Positions 29,107 to 38,226 are shown, counted from the stretch's first letter. The stretch is 64,000 bases of DNA from VFKI01 sp033762075 (GCA_033762075.1 JANRLY010000040.1:1-64000); one strand, 5' to 3'. Notes: generated from the sequence alone by a model not told the origin. Numbers and translations are program-made.

Positions 29107-30907
29107 AAATAGGCATCTACCACCAGGGAGTGCCGAACCTGGCCCGTGGAGAAGCGCGCGCAGCCCTTACATGATTTCGATTGTCCATGCCTGTATTCAA
29201 CCCAAAAATAAACGGGTGATCGCGGTGATGGGCAGTCAGATGGGTAAAACGGCTGGCCTTTTGAATGTCATTGGCCATCGTTTAGATGATGACCCTGCGC
29301 CGATTATTTATGTTGGGCCGACCCGAAATAATATCGATAACGTCATTGAACCTAAGATCATGGACATGATTAAGGGCGTGCCTACTCTTTGGGCAAAAAT
29401 GGCGAAAGGAAAAAAGGCGACAAAAACGCATAAGCGTATCGCAGGTATATCGTTACGATTAGCCTGGGCGGGATCTCCTACAGAATTAGCCAGTGACAGT
29501 GCCGTGTTGGTATTAGTCGATGAGATTGATCGGATGGATGACAATGTTAAAGGTGAAGGTAATGTTTTTGAGTTAGCTGAAGCACGCACCAGTACCTACC
29601 CTGACGGGCGTGTGATTGGAACCAGCACGCCTACCATTGGAAATGTTGATACGTTTGTTCATCCGGTCACCGACTTAGAGCATTGGGCAGTGTCTGATAC
29701 CGTTGCATCACCCATTTGGCGATTGTGGCAAGAAGGCAGCCGTCATGAATGGGCGTGGCCTTGCCCACATTGCAGCGAATATTTTATTCCGCGATTTAAA
29801 CATTTAGTTTGGCCGGAAAAATCAACGCCGGATGAAGCACGACAAAAAGCAAATCTTGCCTGCCCACGCTGTGGTTCGCTGATTAGCGATGAACACAAAG
29901 CAGAAATGAATAAACGCGGGACGTATGTGGCACCAGGACAAACTGTCACAAAAGATGGTGAGGTACTGGGTAATGCGGATACGATAAATAGTGATACGGC
30001 ATCCTTCTGGGTGAGTGGTATTTGTAGTTTTAGTTCAAAGAAAACGTTTGGATTTTTAGCAAAGAAATTTTTAGCAGCAGTCCGTAGTGGAGAGTCAGAA
30101 CGTATTCAAGGCGTCATTAATACTGATTTTGGTGAGTTATTTAAAATTGGTGGTGATGCACCTGAGTGGACGGTGGTTGCAGAACGTAAGCGCGGTTACA
30201 AACAAGGTGATGTACCACAAGGTGTGAACCTTATCACAGCAGGCGTTGACGTACAGAAAAACCGCCTTGTATATGTGGTACGTGGCTGGGGTTCTCGCTA
30301 TGAAAGCTGGTTGATTGAGCATGGCGAGCTTTGGGGTGAAACGGATAAGCCAGAAGTATGGCAGGAATTAAGCGAATTAATTTCTACCTCATGGCAAGGG
30401 CATCTACTTTCACGTGTGGCCATTGACTCCGGCTATCAAACACAACAGGTTTATCAATTTTGCCGCTTACATAAAAATGCGGCGCTTGCTACAAAGGGTC
30501 ACGATACGCTGGATAAACCGTTTAAAAAATCAGATATCGATGTCAACGTGCGTGGTAAAACAATTACAAACGGTTTGCAGCTTTGGCATTTTAATACTGA
30601 CCAAATGAAAAGCTGGGTACATTCTCGTGTGGAATGGCCACATGACCAGCCTGGTGGCTGGTGGTTGCCGGATGATATTAGCGATGATTACTGCAAACAA
30701 ATCGTCGCAGAACAAAGATCAGTAAAACCCAGCGGCAAAGTTATCTGGGTACAAGTGAAAAAAGATAACCATTACCTTGATGCAGAAGCGTTGGCTTATT
30801 TGGCTGCAAAAATTATTACAGCCGGACGTGAGTATGCTATCGAGGGACAGTCACAAGTTATTTCCAAACCTAAACGCCGAATGATTAGTCAAGGAGTGCA
30901 TCTCTAA
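28973..30907 (+). CDS. Terminase large subunit (lambda GpA-like), about 644 aa
   Basis: ATPase and nuclease of the packaging motor. Seen: PPGSAEPGPWRSARSPYM near the N-terminus, Walker A-like VMGSQMGKTAG, Walker B LVLVDEIDRMDD, zinc-type CPHCSEYF and CPRCGSLI, then nuclease-domain motifs (TAGVDVQKNRLVYVVRGW, AIDSGYQTQQVY) and a C-terminal DNHYLDAEALAYLA. The GpA-like domain order is complete. Start uncertain: ATG 28973 lies well inside the small-subunit gene and GTG 29042 is the next option; conserved sequence begins by about 29080, so an overlap is unavoidable. Confidence 0.93.
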   Translation: MNADASALPLPISSADLQRLSNAVKLSASIVDAAKARTPDQWANENRHLPPGSAEPGPWRSARSPYMISIVHACIQPKNKRVIAVMGSQMGKTAGLLNVIGHRLDDDPAPIIYVGPTRNNIDNVIEPKIMDMIKGVPTLWAKMAKGKKATKTHKRIAGISLRLAWAGSPTELASDSAVLVLVDEIDRMDDNVKGEGNVFELAEARTSTYPDGRVIGTSTPTIGNVDTFVHPVTDLEHWAVSDTVASPIWRLWQEGSRHEWAWPCPHCSEYFIPRFKHLVWPEKSTPDEARQKANLACPRCGSLISDEHKAEMNKRGTYVAPGQTVTKDGEVLGNADTINSDTASFWVSGICSFSSKKTFGFLAKKFLAAVRSGESERIQGVINTDFGELFKIGGDAPEWTVVAERKRGYKQGDVPQGVNLITAGVDVQKNRLVYVVRGWGSRYESWLIEHGELWGETDKPEVWQELSELISTSWQGHLLSRVAIDSGYQTQQVYQFCRLHKNAALATKGHDTLDKPFKKSDIDVNVRGKTITNGLQLWHFNTDQMKSWVHSRVEWPHDQPGGWWLPDDISDDYCKQIVAEQRSVKPSGKVIWVQVKKDNHYLDAEALAYLAAKIITAGREYAIEGQSQVISKPKRRMISQGVHL

Positions 30908-31140
30908 TGGCAGGTATTACTTTAGAACAAGCAGAAGCACAATTGTCAGCTTGGTTAAGTGCCAGCGCTGCTGTTGCGCAAGGTCAATCTTATACGATCT
31001 CAACAGAAAGTGGATCACGATCTCTAAGCCGTGCGAATGCGCGAGAAATTATGTCGCAAATAAAATATTGGGATACGCAAGTGAAGCGTTTAACTCGCGG
31101 TGGTATTAATGTACGTGGAGTGACGATTAGCAATGGTTAA
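30907..31140 (+). CDS. DUF6148 (gpW-like) head-tail joining protein, 77 aa
   Basis: Seen: AGITLEQAEAQLSAWLSASA, then GQSYTISTESGSRSLSRANA and IMSQIKYWDTQVKRL, the compact helix-beta-helix pattern of DUF6148, which occupies the gpW slot between terminase and portal. Start ATG 30907 overlaps the terminase stop by one base; the portal start overlaps its end by 8 bases. Confidence 0.87.
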   Translation: MAGITLEQAEAQLSAWLSASAAVAQGQSYTISTESGSRSLSRANAREIMSQIKYWDTQVKRLTRGGINVRGVTISNG

Positions 31141-32731
31141 GCGTCCGGTGAAGGTTCAGGAAAATTGGATTGATAAAGCGTATCGATATGTTGCGCCTAT
31201 CAAGGCTGCAGAACGCTATAAAGCACGGATGACGCTTGCATTAGCGGGCAGTTATAACGGTGCCTCTCGCACACGGCGCTCGCTTGCAGATTATTTACCA
31301 ACAGGTGGCGATGCAGATACGGATTTAATGTTTGACTTGCCGTTGTTACGCAAACGTTCACGCGATTTAGCGCGAAACAACCCACTATCTCTCGGTGCAA
31401 TTAATACAGTTTGCACCAATGTTGTTGGCACAGGCTTAAAATTACAAGCACGTATTGATCGTGATTTCCTAGGCATGAGCGATGAAGAAGCCGATCAATG
31501 GGAATCCAATGTTGAGCGTGAATTTAGATTGTGGGCGGAATCAGCCGATTGTGATGCCGGTAGAACCCTTAATTTTGCAGGCATTCAAGAGTTGGTGTTT
31601 CGTTCTACGCTAGAGAATGGCGATTGCTTTGTCTTGATGCCCTTTATCACTCGAGGAAATAATCCTTACTCCCTTTGTTTGCAAATTATAGAAGCAGATC
31701 GAGTATGCAATCAAAATAAAATGGCTGATAGCGATACGTTGGTCGGGGGTGTGCGCAAAGATCAATATGGTGCACCGATTGAATATCATATTTTAAAAGG
31801 TCATCCAGGAAATATTTATAGTGTTAAAAATCTGGAGTGGTTGGTGGTGCCTGCCTTTGGTGGTCTCACAGGACGCCGGAATGTCATTCATCTCTACAAG
31901 ATGCTTCGCCCTGGTCAAACACGTGGCGTGCCTTATTTAGCGCCGGTGATTGAGTCATTGAAACAGCTTGGCAATTATACCGATGCAGAAGTGATGGCTG
32001 CTGTCATTAGCAGTTACTTTACCGTTTTTATTAAATCACCACAGGGTGATACCGATTTAGCGCCGATGCAGCCTATCAGTGAAGTCGGTGGCAGCCAAGG
32101 TGACTCAGACTACAAGCTAGCAAGTGGCGCCATTGTTGGATTGGCAGAAGGTGAGGATATTTCAACCGCTAATCCTGGTCGACCCAATGCACAATTCGAT
32201 CCATTTGTACAAGCTGTATTAAGACAAATTGGCGTGGCATTGGAATTACCGTTTGAGATATTGATTAAACATTTCACCGCTTCTTATTCTGCTGCACGTG
32301 CAGCATTACTCGAAGCATGGCGGTTTTTCACTGCTAAAAGGGAATGGTTAGCGCAGAATTTTTGCCAAGTTGCCTATGAAGCTTGGCTAACAGAGGCTAT
32401 TGCCACAGGCAGAATCAATGCGCCTGGCTTTATTGGTGGCGATCCTGCTATTCGCAACGCTTATACCGGCACAGAATGGACTGGCCCAGCGCCAGGACAG
32501 ATTGACCCACTGAAGGAAATTCAGGCAGCAAAAGAAAGAGTCGATTTAGGCGTGAGTACGCTATCGCGTGAAACAGCAGCATTGACAGGTGAAGATTGGC
32601 AAAAGACGCATCAGCAATCAGTCAAAGAACATAAAATGCGAGAAGAAGCAGGTCTCCTTCTCCAAAATAATCCTAATAATTCGTTTCCATCCTCAGCTGA
32701 CAAAACAAATTCATCTGGAGAAAATCCATGA
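31133..32731 (+). CDS. Portal protein, lambda family, 532 aa
   Basis: Dodecameric DNA entry ring of the capsid. Seen: lambda-portal features such as RKRSRDLARNNPLSLGAINT, CTNVVGTGLKLQARID, ETGE-like QELVFRSTLENGDCFVLMPF, and the C-terminal LLEAWRFFTAKREWL. Length near lambda B (533). Start ATG 31133 overlaps the previous gene by 8 bases and the stop overlaps the protease start (ATGA). Confidence 0.95.
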   Translation: MVKRPVKVQENWIDKAYRYVAPIKAAERYKARMTLALAGSYNGASRTRRSLADYLPTGGDADTDLMFDLPLLRKRSRDLARNNPLSLGAINTVCTNVVGTGLKLQARIDRDFLGMSDEEADQWESNVEREFRLWAESADCDAGRTLNFAGIQELVFRSTLENGDCFVLMPFITRGNNPYSLCLQIIEADRVCNQNKMADSDTLVGGVRKDQYGAPIEYHILKGHPGNIYSVKNLEWLVVPAFGGLTGRRNVIHLYKMLRPGQTRGVPYLAPVIESLKQLGNYTDAEVMAAVISSYFTVFIKSPQGDTDLAPMQPISEVGGSQGDSDYKLASGAIVGLAEGEDISTANPGRPNAQFDPFVQAVLRQIGVALELPFEILIKHFTASYSAARAALLEAWRFFTAKREWLAQNFCQVAYEAWLTEAIATGRINAPGFIGGDPAIRNAYTGTEWTGPAPGQIDPLKEIQAAKERVDLGVSTLSRETAALTGEDWQKTHQQSVKEHKMREEAGLLLQNNPNNSFPSSADKTNSSGENP

Positions 32732-34041
32732 AAGCCTTTGATTTAGCCATTGCCCAGCCGTGGGCTATTTTGCCTGAAATGCTCACAACTATTTTGAGTA
32801 TCGCAGCGCGTGAAACTGATCCTGAAGCAGTCGCTGCAAAATTAGGACGAACCTTAGAAAACACGTATCACGCTGAGTTTAGAGATGGCGTGGCAATATT
32901 GCCAGTCTCCGGCCCTGTCATGCGTTACGCCAATCTTTTTTCTAAAGTATCCGGTGCGACATCGATTGATGTGCTTGCAACGGATTTTACACAAGCATTG
33001 GAAAATCCTGACGTCAAAGCCATTGTATTAAATGTTGATAGTCCTGGTGGCACGGTGGCTGGTGTCAATGAATTAGCTGACATGATTTATGCAGCACGCG
33101 GTAAAAAACCGATTACAGCTTATGTCTCTGGCATGGGCGCGAGTGCTGCTTATTGGCTGGCCTCAGCAGCGGATGAAATTGTGATTGATGCGACAGCGAG
33201 CGTTGGCAGCATTGGCGTGATCTCTGTGCAAAATGATGAGACAGAACGTAAAGCGAAAGCTGGAGTAAAAGAAATTCAAATTGTCAGCAGTCTATCTCCG
33301 CGTAAACGTCCTGATCTATCTACAGAAGAAGGTCGTGCGGATATTCAAGCGGTTGTAGATAGCATTGCAAAAGTATTTTTTCAAACTGTCGCGAGAAATC
33401 GCGGTGTGACAACGGATACTGTTTTGACCGATTTTGGGCAAGGCGGTTTATTGGTGGGAGCTGATGCGGTTGATGCGGGTATTGCTGATCGTATTGGTTC
33501 TTTGGAGCAGGTGATCGCCGGATTGTCCGGTGCTTTTAAAAGAGGAAGGGTTATGACTGAGCAGCTAAAAAGTGAAGCGCAGGATATGACAATGGATACG
33601 TTTATCCAACGCTATCCTGCGATGGCAGAAACGTTAAAAATGGAAGGTGCTAAAGGAGAACGTGAGCGCATCCAATCGGTAGAAGATCAATTTATGTCTG
33701 GGCATGAATCGCTGATTCAATCTCTGAAATTTGATGGCAAAACAACCGGTGCAGAAGCTGCGATAAAAGTGCTGGCAGCAGAAAAAGAATCGCGCACTAA
33801 AATGCTCGCCAATCTAAAGGCGGATGCACCTTCTGCCGTGCCCATGCCAAGTATCCATCAAGCTGATAAAAATGATGTGGTGCCTGATGATGAAGAATTG
33901 CCTGCTGAGGAAAAATACGAAGCACAGTGGCGCAAAGACGCAAAACTGCGTGCAGAATTCGGCAGCAAAGAGGCATTCATGGCTTACATGAAAGCGCAAT
34001 CCAATGGTCAGGTGCGATTGTTAAGACGTGCTGCTGAATAA
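32728..34041 (+). CDS. Capsid maturation protease fused to scaffold (S49 family, lambda C/Nu3-like), 437 aa
   Basis: Processes head proteins and guides capsid assembly. Seen: SppA-type core with VLNVDSPGGTVAGVNELADM, nucleophile Ser in VSGMGASAAYWLASAADEIV, and IDATASVGSIGVISV; the S49 domain fills about residues 1-280. The rest (TEQLKSEAQDMTMDTFIQRY onward) is a charged helical scaffold region ending in a capsid-like KEAFMAYMKAQ; an internal ATG at 33553 after GAGGAAGGG could produce a separate scaffold as Nu3 is made inside lambda C. A terminator follows at 34062. Confidence 0.92.
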   Translation: MKAFDLAIAQPWAILPEMLTTILSIAARETDPEAVAAKLGRTLENTYHAEFRDGVAILPVSGPVMRYANLFSKVSGATSIDVLATDFTQALENPDVKAIVLNVDSPGGTVAGVNELADMIYAARGKKPITAYVSGMGASAAYWLASAADEIVIDATASVGSIGVISVQNDETERKAKAGVKEIQIVSSLSPRKRPDLSTEEGRADIQAVVDSIAKVFFQTVARNRGVTTDTVLTDFGQGGLLVGADAVDAGIADRIGSLEQVIAGLSGAFKRGRVMTEQLKSEAQDMTMDTFIQRYPAMAETLKMEGAKGERERIQSVEDQFMSGHESLIQSLKFDGKTTGAEAAIKVLAAEKESRTKMLANLKADAPSAVPMPSIHQADKNDVVPDDEELPAEEKYEAQWRKDAKLRAEFGSKEAFMAYMKAQSNGQVRLLRRAAE

Positions 34042-34061
34042 CCCAATATATTTTTAAGCAG

Positions 34062-34082
34062 CCCGCGCATGCGGGTTTTTTT
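34062..34082 (+). terminator. Intrinsic terminator after the protease gene
   Basis: CCCGC-gcat-GCGGG followed by seven T. It separates protease/scaffold from decoration and major capsid genes and may lower or split late transcription. Confidence 0.75.
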
Positions 34083-34123
34083 ATGCCTAAAAATCCTATT
34101 CACATTTTAGAGGACAATATGTC

Positions 34124-34681
34124 ATGACTACGTTAGCAAAAGATACACCGCGTGATTACGAGCTAGGTCAAATTAATGCGTTTCCTGTGGTTGCCACCGA
34201 TATTATTTATGAAGGTGCAGCCGTAGGTTTAAATGGTTCGGGATACGCCCGTCCATTGACTGCAGGAGATAAATTTTTAGGGTTCTGCGAACAGCTTGCG
34301 GATAACAATACAGGCGCTGCAGGTGATAAAAAAGTACGGGTTGCCGTTGAAGGTAAAGTAAAGCTTAGCATCAGCGGGCTGGCTATTACCGATGTAGGTA
34401 AACCGGTTTTTGCATCAGATGATGATACGTTCACGTTAACACAAAGTACCAATTCATTTATTGGACGCGTACACCGTTATGAGTCATCCGGTGTTGGCAT
34501 CGTAGAATTTGATGCAAACAAAGGTGTGGCAGGTGCATTGACTGAGTTAACCGATAATTCCGGTGGTACAGCTTCTGCAACGATTGCTGTTATCGGAGGC
34601 ACTTATAGTCAATCGGAAGTAGCTAATGCCATCGCTTCACTTGCTGCGCAAGTTAACGCATTAATCCGCCAAACCAAGTAA
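34124..34681 (+). CDS. Capsid decoration (cement) protein, DUF2190-like, 185 aa
   Basis: Stabilises the expanded capsid. Seen: beta-rich region with TDIIYEGAAVGLNGSGYARP and KVRVAVEGKVKLSISGLA, typical of DUF2190 cement proteins, then a C-terminal add-on with GGTYSQSEVANAIASLAAQV, a helix often found in phage structural proteins. Start ATG 34124 with GAGGA upstream. Located where lambda D is, between protease and major capsid. Confidence 0.82.
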   Translation: MTTLAKDTPRDYELGQINAFPVVATDIIYEGAAVGLNGSGYARPLTAGDKFLGFCEQLADNNTGAAGDKKVRVAVEGKVKLSISGLAITDVGKPVFASDDDTFTLTQSTNSFIGRVHRYESSGVGIVEFDANKGVAGALTELTDNSGGTASATIAVIGGTYSQSEVANAIASLAAQVNALIRQTK

Positions 34682-34700
34682 TTTAGAGGAGTAATACACT

Positions 34701-35654
34701 ATGTCAGCCATAGGTTTAAGTAGTCGTGCGATTATCGGTGAATTTTATCGTCAGTTGGAACAGGACGCAGGTCAAAATTGGATTAATCCAATCTCTATGC
34801 TTTTCTCCAGCAACCAAGAAAGTGAAACTTACAAATGGCTAGGCCAAAGCCCTGTCATGCGTGAGTGGATTGGTGGTCGTCAAGCAAAGGGATTCAGAGA
34901 AAATGGTATCACCATCGCTAACAAGCACTTTGAAGCAACGCTTGAAGTGTTGATCAGTGAAATGCGTCGAGATAAAACAGGTCAGGTTATGGTTCGGGTG
35001 CGTGAGTTAGCAGAACGTACCAATGCACATTGGGCAAGCTTACTCTCAACGCTTATCCTGAATGGCGCTACCTCGGTTTGTTATGACGGCCAATATTTCT
35101 TTGATACTGATCACTCGGAAGGGAATAGCGGTACGCAAAGTAATTCTCTCAGTGTAGATATTTCTGGATTGCCTATTCCAGCCGATGAGCAAGGTTCTAC
35201 AACTGAGCCAAGCGCTAGAGTAATGAAGTCTTGTATTTTAAAGGGTGTACGTCAAATCCTTGGATTTAAGGATGACCAAGGTGAACCCATGAATGAAAAT
35301 GCAAGAAACTTTCTCATCATGGTTCCTACTGCTTTCATGGATGTAGCGAATGCTGCCATTAATAATTCAGTGTTGAGCGGCGCAGAAACCAATGATCTTG
35401 CTTCAACGCGCAACTTCTCAGTGAATTTTGCAGTGAATCCGCGCCTCACTTGGACAGATAAGTTTGCGGTATTTCGTGCAGATGGTTCTGTCTCTCCTTT
35501 TATTCGCCAAGAAGAAACACCAGTGCAATTAAATGCGATTGCTGAAGGTTCTGAAGAAGAATTTAAAAATCAACGGCATTTATACGGTGTAGATTGCTGG
35601 CGTAATGTGGGTTACGGCTACTGGCAAAAAGCTTGTTTAGTCACCTTAGCTTAA
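34701..35654 (+). CDS. Major capsid protein, Mu gpT-like, 317 aa
   Basis: Main shell subunit (HK97 fold expected). Seen: the gpT pattern IGEFYRQLEQDAGQNWINPI near the start, WLGQSPVMREWIGGRQAKGF, YDGQYFFDTDHSEGNSGTQS and PTAFMDVANAAINNSVL, with the ending HLYGVDCWRNVGYGYWQKAC. Length 317 matches Mu gpT (about 305). Start ATG 34701 with GAGGAG upstream. Interesting mix: gpT-type capsid next to lambda-type portal and terminase. Confidence 0.93.
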   Translation: MSAIGLSSRAIIGEFYRQLEQDAGQNWINPISMLFSSNQESETYKWLGQSPVMREWIGGRQAKGFRENGITIANKHFEATLEVLISEMRRDKTGQVMVRVRELAERTNAHWASLLSTLILNGATSVCYDGQYFFDTDHSEGNSGTQSNSLSVDISGLPIPADEQGSTTEPSARVMKSCILKGVRQILGFKDDQGEPMNENARNFLIMVPTAFMDVANAAINNSVLSGAETNDLASTRNFSVNFAVNPRLTWTDKFAVFRADGSVSPFIRQEETPVQLNAIAEGSEEEFKNQRHLYGVDCWRNVGYGYWQKACLVTLA

Positions 35655-35668
35655 AAAGGAGTGTTGCC

Positions 35669-35983
35669 ATGAATCAATATGAAATTATCAAAGGGCCAAT
35701 CACACTGCCAGTCGGTGTGATTGTTCACTTAAGTGAAGCGCAAGTGATACCGCGTAAACATGCCTTAAGAAATAAAGAAAATGGCTTTTATGAAGTTATT
35801 TCACCGGTGCAATTTAAAAATGGTGAGTTATTGGGTTTTGATGCAACACCTGATAAAACGCTGTTATCTGCTTTTTTGCCGCTTGAAAAAATCAGAGAGC
35901 TTCAAGCAGAAAAATTGCAACAAACTAAGCAAGACAAAGCCGTTAAAAAACCACTCAATGAAACAAAAAATAAGGATACGTAA
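35669..35983 (+). CDS. Hypothetical phage protein after capsid gene, 104 aa
   Basis: Not firmly recognised. Start ATG 35669 with AAGGAG 8 bases upstream; the longer frame from 35633 overlaps the capsid gene. N-terminal part is beta-like (KGPITLPVGVIVHLSEAQVI) and C-terminal part is Lys-rich and disordered (QTKQDKAVKKPLNETKNKDT). Position between capsid and head-tail genes suggests a minor head component or assembly factor. Confidence 0.72.
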   Translation: MNQYEIIKGPITLPVGVIVHLSEAQVIPRKHALRNKENGFYEVISPVQFKNGELLGFDATPDKTLLSAFLPLEKIRELQAEKLQQTKQDKAVKKPLNETKNKDT

Positions 35984-35986
35984 GCT

Positions 35987-36262
35987 GTGTTTGCTGAAGA
36001 TTTATCATTATTTTTTAACTCAAGTGATTTTGCGGTGGCTGCTGTTTTTAGAGGAACAACCATTGTTAAAGGCATTCTTGGCAGCGCTTATGTAGAAGTA
36101 AATGGCGTTGAATCCTCAAAGCCTGTTTTTACCTGTGCGTTTTCGGATGTCGAGGATGTGATGCGCTCAGATTCATTAGTGATTGAGAGCATCGAATATA
36201 AAATTGTGGCTGTAAAGCCCGATGGTACAGGCATTGCCGTGCTTGTTTTGGAGTTGCAGTAA
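35987..36262 (+). CDS. Head-tail attachment protein (lambda FII-like), 91 aa
   Basis: Seen: small beta-rich protein (FNSSDFAVAAVFRGTTIVKG, DSLVIESIEYKIVAVKPDGT) with the length and pattern of FII/phage attachment proteins that bridge head and tail. Start is GTG 35987, only 3 bases after the previous stop; its stop shares one base with the next ATG. Neighbours (Z- and U-like) follow the lambda order. Confidence 0.8.
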   Translation: MFAEDLSLFFNSSDFAVAAVFRGTTIVKGILGSAYVEVNGVESSKPVFTCAFSDVEDVMRSDSLVIESIEYKIVAVKPDGTGIAVLVLELQ

Positions 36263-36825
36263 TGGAAGTCAATGTTCGTATTGATGTTAAAAATGTAGAA
36301 AAAATGTTAGCAGATTTTCCTGCTAATATTATTCCACCCGCCATTGCGCGCGCCCTAAATAAAACCATTCAATCCGCAAAGTCCACTGCTACTAAATCGA
36401 TTGCTGCCAACATTGGTATTAAGCAACAAGATGTGCGTTCTGTGTTGGATATTGATAAGGCAAATCGCAATAATCTTACCGCTATTTTAAAAGCAAGCAG
36501 TAAACGCCGTTTACCAGTCATTAAAATTGATCCTCGTGCAACTCAGGATGAAAGTGGTGTCAGTTACAAAGGTCAGGATGGGCAGATACAACATATTGAT
36601 CACGCTTTCATTGCAACCATGAGAAGTGGTCATCGCGGCGTTTTTAAAAGAAAACCAGATGCCAAGCGCTTGCCGATTATTGAATTACAAGGGCCAAGCA
36701 TACAAAAGGTCTTTGTGAATCAGGCTATTCAGGAAGCAATTAAATCCGCCATTGATGCGCGTTGGCAGCCTAATCTTGATCATGAAGTCTGGTTTGAGTT
36801 GCAACGCCGAGGTTATACCAAATGA
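36262..36825 (+). CDS. Minor tail protein Z-like, 187 aa
   Basis: Tail-completion protein. Seen: PANIIPPAIARALNKTIQSA, STATKSIAANIGIKQQDVRS, SGHRGVFKRKPDAKRLPI and IQEAIKSAIDARWQPNL, diagnostic of the Minor_tail_Z family. Length matches lambda Z (192). Start ATG 36262, overlapping upstream and downstream genes by 1 and 4 bases. Confidence 0.92.
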   Translation: MEVNVRIDVKNVEKMLADFPANIIPPAIARALNKTIQSAKSTATKSIAANIGIKQQDVRSVLDIDKANRNNLTAILKASSKRRLPVIKIDPRATQDESGVSYKGQDGQIQHIDHAFIATMRSGHRGVFKRKPDAKRLPIIELQGPSIQKVFVNQAIQEAIKSAIDARWQPNLDHEVWFELQRRGYTK

Positions 36826-37283
36826 CCCACGTGCGCACCAAAATTCGTCAAGCGATTGTCACTGCTTTAGCTGGGCTTACTACTACTGAAGACCGTATCT
36901 TCGATACGCAAATTTATCCCTTAGAACGCGCACAACTTCCTGCTATTACTGTGGCAGTTGAAAAAGACAATGTTCTAAGTGATTGGTCAACGATGTTGGA
37001 AAGTGGTGTTTTAGCGCAGACATATGAAATGCCAGTGATGATTCGAGGGTACGCTAAAGCGACTGAAACAGTGCAAGATGTTTTAGATGCTATTGCCCTT
37101 GAGGTCATTGAGGCACTGAAAGCAGACCGAACATTGGGCGGTCTTTCTAAAGATATCCGCATCGATGATGTACCTGAAATTACGGTATCCGGCACCGGTG
37201 AACAGCCAATTGGCATGATTACTTTGGGTTGTATGGTGCTATACCGCATTGCAGACAATGCGCCCGATGTTCCCTTACTTTAA
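36822..37283 (+). CDS. Tail terminator (lambda U-like), 153 aa
   Basis: Caps the tail tube and joins it to the head. Seen: RTKIRQAIVTALAGLTTTED, QIYPLERAQLPAITVAVEKD and ALEVIEALKADRTLGGLSKD, the U-family pattern. Length close to lambda U (131) with a few additions. Start ATG 36822 overlaps Z stop by 4 bases. Confidence 0.88.
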   Translation: MTHVRTKIRQAIVTALAGLTTTEDRIFDTQIYPLERAQLPAITVAVEKDNVLSDWSTMLESGVLAQTYEMPVMIRGYAKATETVQDVLDAIALEVIEALKADRTLGGLSKDIRIDDVPEITVSGTGEQPIGMITLGCMVLYRIADNAPDVPLL

Positions 37284-37303
37284 TTTTTCAAGGAGTTTAG
37301 TTT

Positions 37304-37699
37304 ATGGCAACTCATTTAGGTAAAGATGGTGTAGTCAAAGTATCGACTAATACCGTTGCAGAAGTCCGCACGTGGACACTCAATGAAGCAGCAGATGTGG
37401 TAGATGCTAGCGTCATTGGAGATGATTGGAAAGTACAAAAAACCACCCTGAAATCTTGGCACGGTACATTAACGTGTTTTTGGGATGAAACCGACACAAC
37501 TGGTCAGGCCGCTCTCGCAATTGGAGCTAGTGTGACATTAAATCTCTATCCTGAAGGTAGTGCAGACGGGAGCACCTATTTCACTGGCACCGCTTTGGTA
37601 ACAGGCGTTGATGTAAGTGCTGCTCACAACGGATTAGTAGAAGCTAATATTGTTTTCCAAGGAACTGGTGCTTTAACCATATCAACTGTTGATCTCTAG
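37304..37699 (+). CDS. Tail tube protein, 131 aa
   Basis: Main tail-tube subunit. Seen: beta-rich sequence (LGKDGVVKVSTNTVAEVRTW, ASVIGDDWKVQKTTLKSWHG, GASVTLNLYPEGSADGSTYF), typical of short siphovirus tube proteins found with gpU and GTA-like tips. Start ATG 37304 with AAGGAG. No C-terminal Ig-like domain as in lambda V. Confidence 0.88.
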   Translation: MATHLGKDGVVKVSTNTVAEVRTWTLNEAADVVDASVIGDDWKVQKTTLKSWHGTLTCFWDETDTTGQAALAIGASVTLNLYPEGSADGSTYFTGTALVTGVDVSAAHNGLVEANIVFQGTGALTISTVDL

Positions 37700-37709
37700 A
37701 GGATAAGTC

Positions 37710-38087
37710 ATGACAAATATTTTAGAAAAAGCTAAACAGCATTTTAGAGACGTTATTAACGGTGAAGGACTGCGTTATATTGAAATAGCTGAGTGGGGAG
37801 AGGTCAACCAACCCGTCAAAATTTATTTTAAACCGCTTGCGGCTTTACCTGTGAAAATCTATAGCAAATTTATTGAATTAGGAACACAGCAAACCGTAGA
37901 AGCTTTTGTCGATATGTTGATACTACGTTGTCTTGATCAAGAAGGTAAGCCACTTTTTAAACCTGTTGATAGAACTGAAATGCTTCGTCAGATTTCACCT
38001 GTAGTCGTCTGCGATATCATTAGGAAAATGAGTGATAAAGAAAAAGACGAGCATATTGATGCTGAGATAGCCGAAAAAAACTCCTAG
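37710..38087 (+). CDS. Tail assembly chaperone, short form (gpG-like), 125 aa
   Basis: Coats the tape measure during tail assembly. Seen: FRDVINGEGLRYIEIAEWGE, then KIYFKPLAALPVKIYSKFIE and CDIIRKMSDKEKDEH. It lies between tube and tape measure, the G/T slot. The zero-frame product ends AEKNS at 38087, directly after an A AAA AAC slippery heptamer at 38075-38081 that allows a -1 shift into a gpT-like frame. Start ATG 37710 with GAGGA upstream. Confidence 0.88.
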   Translation: MTNILEKAKQHFRDVINGEGLRYIEIAEWGEVNQPVKIYFKPLAALPVKIYSKFIELGTQQTVEAFVDMLILRCLDQEGKPLFKPVDRTEMLRQISPVVVCDIIRKMSDKEKDEHIDAEIAEKNS

Positions 38088-38224
38088 CCGACACTGATCT
38101 TTATTGCGTATATGCACTTGCTGACCGTTTGCATAAAACCGTCGGTGAAATACTCGCTATACCAGTGTCGGAATTTATCGGTTGGCTTGCCTATTTAAAA
38201 ATCACTCAAGAGAAGCGCCCATAA
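37710..38224 (+). CDS. GT frameshift fusion chaperone, 171 aa, by -1 shift at 38081
   Basis: Predicted second product of the chaperone gene. Zero frame to AAC (38079-38081), then -1: the next codons read LLADTDLYCVYALADRLHKT followed by VGEILAIPVSEFIGWLAYLK and a short end, stopping at TAA 38222-38224 (47 extra residues). The extension has the recognisable gpT/tail-T pattern ALADRLHKTVGE ... EFIGWLAYLK and has no start codon with ribosome site of its own. Known: lambda and most siphoviruses make G and GT this way, usually at a few percent. Confidence 0.85.
38075..38081 (+). promoter_or_regulatory. Programmed -1 frameshift site A AAA AAC
   Basis: Reading in zero frame, GAA AAA AAC carries the canonical X XXY YYZ heptamer (A AAA AAC). 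The zero-frame stop TAG follows one codon later (38085-38087). No clear stimulatory pseudoknot is visible by eye in the next 30 bases. Confidence 0.82.
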
Positions 38225-38226
38225 TT

